From UBA4717 sp002404395 (GTDB lineage Bacteria; Bacillota; Clostridia; Oscillospirales; CAG-272): a stretch of 27,345 nucleotides of DNA. Positions 24,742 through 27,345 of this stretch are shown here, in pieces. The notes below the pieces were generated by a model. That model saw only the letters and a program-made list of their open reading frames with translations. It was not told where the DNA came from and ran no database searches. The position numbers were made by a program, and so were the translations under genes. Where the stretch lies: positions 1 through 27,345 of the forward strand of contig CALFNW010000022.1 of assembly GCA_937902275.1 (NCBI GenBank), given 5' to 3'. The number at the start of each line of letters is the position of its first letter. Position 1 is the stretch's first letter.

Positions 24742-24821
24742 CGGAACCCGCACGGGCGTTCAGATAAATGCCGCAAGGAGCACGGCAGTATTATAACGAT
24801 TTTCTCGCCCGTGAGGTTCCG
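24742..24821 (-). promoter_or_regulatory. Structured leader of mgtE with competing helices
   Basis: On the minus strand the arm at 24821-24806 (CGGAACCTCACGGGCG) pairs with the arm at 24758-24742 (CGCCCGTGCGGGTTCCG): 15 pairs with a small internal loop. A TGCCG/CGGCA hairpin lies inside. A second CGCCC at 24729-24725 can compete for the first arm. Adjacent CCCTT can pair with AAGGG of the mgtE ribosome site. This looks like a switchable leader. It does not match the M-box consensus I know. Confidence 0.6.
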
Positions 24822-24846
24822 AACTTCGATTACTTCCCGCGTCCAT
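24760..24846 (-). CDS. Possible 28-codon leader peptide upstream of mgtE
   Basis: An ATG at 24846 opens a 28-residue frame (MDAGSNRSSEPHGRENRYNT, then AVLLAAFI) with an AAAGGACAGG sequence upstream. It ends at a TGA one base before the 3' arm of the leader helix and runs through the 5' arm, so a translating ribosome would open the helix. There is no homology evidence; it could be chance. Confidence 0.35.
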   Translation of the reverse strand: MDAGSNRSSEPHGRENRYNTAVLLAAFI

Positions 24847-24894
24847 TTACATTTACCTGTCCTTTCATCATTATTTTAGCTGTTTCCGAAGAAT

Positions 24895-24923
24895 ATTATA
24901 ACTCATGCACAGGCGATTGTCAA
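24895..24923 (-). promoter_or_regulatory. Promoter of mgtE
   Basis: Perfect TTGACA (24918-24923), 17-nt spacer, perfect TATAAT (24895-24900) on the minus strand, giving a leader of about 190 nt. Confidence 0.9.
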
Positions 24924-25007
24924 TATTTTTATGCTGTCCCGAATTTTGGCCGATCGTGAAAGATTTTAAAGCTTGCAGTCGTATTAACATATGATCTTGA
25001 GGGTCGT

Positions 25008-27164
25008 GTGACCTCAATGAGCACAGGCAGCGAAAAAAGCGGCTTGCGCACCACGCTTTACACTTACGACGCTTACGGCAGACCGATCACAGAAACCGAC
25101 CCGACCGGAAAGGCCAAGCGCTTTATCTATGATGCCGCAGGAAATCTGATTACATCAATTGACAGAAACGGTGATATCCTTTATAATTGTTATGACGGCC
25201 TCGGCAGACTGATAAAAGTATCGTCATCAAAGGGAGACGTCGGATATACCTACCGCTACGATATCCGCGGTAACATAATTGAAGCGTCAGGACTTTCGGA
25301 AACCGACTTCACACGCAACCTCTACAACGACTTCGGCGAGCTTATTTCTTCCGAAAATCCCTCCGGTAAAATTGCATATACCTACGGAAGCGACGGCGAG
25401 CTTCTTTCGATGCAGATCGACGGCGCATATACTCAGACTTACGCTTATGACGAGTACGGCAGACTGAAGTGCACCGAAACTCCGTCGGGAAACGTCAGCT
25501 ACGCCTATGACAAAAACGGCAGACTTACAGAGTCAGACAACTCGGGCACAGGGCAGTCAAGCCGCTTTGATTACGACCCATCAGGCAGGATCACGGGAAT
25601 CCGCTATTTTTCAAACGGCAGTCTCTCCGAAGAATGTGTATACAGTTACGATCGTTCCGGCAGACGCATTTACGAAAAATCGGCTTCCGGTGTGCGCAGA
25701 TACAGATATGACCGCTCCGGAAGACTCACTTATGTTACCGATGATAAAGGCAGTATTACCGAATACGAATTTGACGTTTACGGCAATATTTCAAAGACTT
25801 ATCAGGTATCCGATACTTCATACAATATTATCGGCTATACTTACGACGAGTCCAACCGCCTGACTTCACGCGTCAGCTTTGACGGCGGTTATTCCGTATA
25901 CGGATATGATTCAAACGGCAACCTTATTTCAAAGCTCGAAAACGGTGAAACCGATCGCTACAGCTTTGATTCGCTCGGCAGAATGGTCGCTGTTTCAACG
26001 CCCGAGTGTGAGCTTTCATATGCGTATGACCATACCGGCACACGTATAAGTAAGACCACAGACGGTAATACCCTGCACTTTGTAAACAGCAATGCAAGCG
26101 TAGTCTACGAGTACGGCATAAACGGGACGCGCGCTTACTACAGAGGAAACGGGCTGATCGGCTATTCGGAAAACGGCGAGCACTTCGCCTACCGTATCGA
26201 CGCTCACGGTGACGTTAAGTCGATCCTCAACGAATACGGCGAGGTAGTCAAGACCTATCGATACGACGCATACGGATATGAGGAACGCACCCCCTTTGAC
26301 ACCGACAAATGTGCCTCCAATCCTTTCCGTTATGCCGGTGAATACTTCGACTCCGAAACGGGGCTGATCTATCTCCGCGCACGTTACTACGATCCCCTTA
26401 CCGCAAGATTCATAAGTGAGGATCCGATCTGTGACGGAGCGAATTGGTATGTCTACTGTGCCGGCGATCCCGTCAATTTCATCGATCCGAGCGGGGAATA
26501 TTTTGAAACAATATTTGACTTCATAAGTCTGTATTACAGCCTAAAAGACTATGAAGAAGACCCGTCACTATTAAATGGCATTTTTCTGGCTTGGGACATA
26601 GGTAGTATATTTTTGCCGGTTATTCCCGGGTCATATTCCGGAAAAGTCGTTTTTATACTTGATGATACTGACGCTATAATTGCCGCGGCGAACCATTGCT
26701 TCGACGCGCTCAGATCACTGAAATGCTTGGATAGTATTTTTGATGTAGCATCGGCGACTCACAAAAGCAGAAAAATTGTCCCGGCTGTAAAGCTTTTAAA
26801 TAGTGCAAACACTGTACACGATCTTACCAAAGCAGTTAACAGCGGAGAGTTTGTGGTTGACTCATACAAAAACCTTCGCCGTGTAACCAAGGGGACCAAA
26901 TATGAAGCGCACCATTTGTTAGAAAAAAGGCTTGCCAAAAGCTTGAGAATCAAAGAAGATAATATAATTTCAGTGGCACTTTCAAGCGAAGTGCATAAAA
27001 AAATAACCAATTTGTGGCGAGAAAACATTCCATACGGAACCGACTACGACAAATTCAAAAGTTGGTATGATATCCGTAACATAGCTAAAGAAGTATATAA
27101 AGATATGCCCGAATTGTTTACATTGCTTGATGAATATATGTTAAAATTTGATTGGGGAGTATAA
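25008..27164 (+). CDS. Rhs-repeat protein fragment with C-terminal HNH-type toxin domain
   Basis: From the GTG at 25008 the product is 718 residues, but in-frame YD-repeat sequence (TYDLEGRVTSM) starts before it and the frame is open from 24960. No signal peptide, strong ribosome site or promoter is visible, so the 5' part seems lost. About residues 1-497 are YD repeats (YTYDAYGRPITETDPTG, YDAAGNLITSIDRNGD), closing with the Rhs core RYAGEYFDSETGLIYLRARY and FIDPSGE. The variable tip (about 498-718) is AT-richer. It carries YEAHHLLEKRLAKSL (His635, His636) and a later EVHKKITNLWR (His663), the pattern of HNH/ENDO VII-superfamily toxin nucleases. The tip would be the toxin and the core its protective shell. 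It could be an orphan toxin cassette left by recombination; nuclease activity is inferred. Confidence 0.8.
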   Translation: MTSMSTGSEKSGLRTTLYTYDAYGRPITETDPTGKAKRFIYDAAGNLITSIDRNGDILYNCYDGLGRLIKVSSSKGDVGYTYRYDIRGNIIEASGLSETDFTRNLYNDFGELISSENPSGKIAYTYGSDGELLSMQIDGAYTQTYAYDEYGRLKCTETPSGNVSYAYDKNGRLTESDNSGTGQSSRFDYDPSGRITGIRYFSNGSLSEECVYSYDRSGRRIYEKSASGVRRYRYDRSGRLTYVTDDKGSITEYEFDVYGNISKTYQVSDTSYNIIGYTYDESNRLTSRVSFDGGYSVYGYDSNGNLISKLENGETDRYSFDSLGRMVAVSTPECELSYAYDHTGTRISKTTDGNTLHFVNSNASVVYEYGINGTRAYYRGNGLIGYSENGEHFAYRIDAHGDVKSILNEYGEVVKTYRYDAYGYEERTPFDTDKCASNPFRYAGEYFDSETGLIYLRARYYDPLTARFISEDPICDGANWYVYCAGDPVNFIDPSGEYFETIFDFISLYYSLKDYEEDPSLLNGIFLAWDIGSIFLPVIPGSYSGKVVFILDDTDAIIAAANHCFDALRSLKCLDSIFDVASATHKSRKIVPAVKLLNSANTVHDLTKAVNSGEFVVDSYKNLRRVTKGTKYEAHHLLEKRLAKSLRIKEDNIISVALSSEVHKKITNLWRENIPYGTDYDKFKSWYDIRNIAKEVYKDMPELFTLLDEYMLKFDWGV

Positions 27165-27168
27165 TACT

Positions 27169-27345
27169 ATGAAATATATTGAAAGATACACTTTTTGGGG
27201 ACATAACGAAGAGTGGGTACAGGAAGTGTACCGTCTTGCCGGGCAAAAGTTCAAACCGATTCCGGAGAAGACTATCCGCGTAGTTAAAATCGCACAAGAT
27301 GACCCTAACCGCGACGAATTTTTGAGAATTTGTCATCAAAATTAC
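27169..27345 (+). CDS. Probable immunity protein to the Rhs toxin, 3' end missing
   Basis: An ATG four bases after the Rhs stop codon, preceded by GGGGAG, opens a frame of 59 codons that continues past the window edge. The visible product begins MKYIERYTFWGHNEEWVQEV and is soluble, without a signal peptide. No family is recognised. A small gene directly after an Rhs toxin tip is usually its cognate immunity gene, which is the only basis for the call. Confidence 0.65.
   Translation, partial: MKYIERYTFWGHNEEWVQEVYRLAGQKFKPIPEKTIRVVKIAQDDPNRDEFLRICHQNY

Noticed and set aside
24700..24890. M-box (Mg2+) riboswitch ahead of mgtE
   Set aside because: The leader is structured but the M-box core blocks I know could not be found, so I describe it only as a structured leader.

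Overview
The window looks like chromosomal DNA of a Gram-positive anaerobe of the class Clostridia, probably an Oscillospiraceae/Ruminococcaceae-type gut or rumen bacterium. The evidence is indirect: a cohesin-like/dockerin protein, two large secreted proteins with S-layer homology (SLH) triplets, an ECF-type transporter, an MgtE magnesium channel, strong GGAGG ribosome sites, several TTG starts and consensus TTGACA-17-TATAAT promoters. No rRNA, tRNA, CRISPR array or insertion sequence was seen.

Layout. 70-2505 (minus): an FAD-dependent dehydrogenase of the COG2509 type, preceded by a cohesin-like/dockerin protein. 2751-6329 (plus): a secreted right-handed beta-helix protein with an internal SLH triplet. 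6357-16120 (minus): the centrepiece, a cobalamin-riboswitch operon. A consensus promoter and a clear cobalamin riboswitch precede a 1591-residue surface protein (beta-sandwich modules, a transcobalamin-like DUF4430 domain, an alpha/alpha toroid of the prenyltransferase/squalene-cyclase type, three SLH repeats). A DUF4430 lipoprotein, an EcfT subunit and one polypeptide fusing two ECF ATPases to a membrane S component follow. It reads as a complete surface-to-cytoplasm vitamin B12 capture and import system. The surface protein carries the two fold types that make up animal transcobalamin and intrinsic factor, in the reverse order.

16214-16633 (minus): a 49-residue peptide gene with its own promoter and terminator. 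16860-17666 (minus): a DUF6062 protein, divergent from an OGG-type DNA glycosylase (17793-18683, plus). An AI-2E-family membrane protein and CTP synthase (pyrG) follow; pyrG has its own promoter and a terminator-like hairpin in the leader. 22066-22650: a small Cro/CI-type regulator (plus) and a 52-residue ORF (minus) diverge from overlapping promoters. 22710-24923 (minus): a PaaI-type thioesterase and mgtE, the latter behind a consensus promoter and a structured leader with a possible upstream ORF. 24960-27345 (plus): an N-terminally short Rhs protein ending in a putative HNH-type nuclease toxin, then the start of a probable immunity gene cut by the window edge.

How the genes work together: the strongest functional unit is the B12 operon. 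The other units are local housekeeping genes, surface proteins, small peptide genes and a polymorphic-toxin module. Functions are inferred from motifs visible in the translations; no database search was run.
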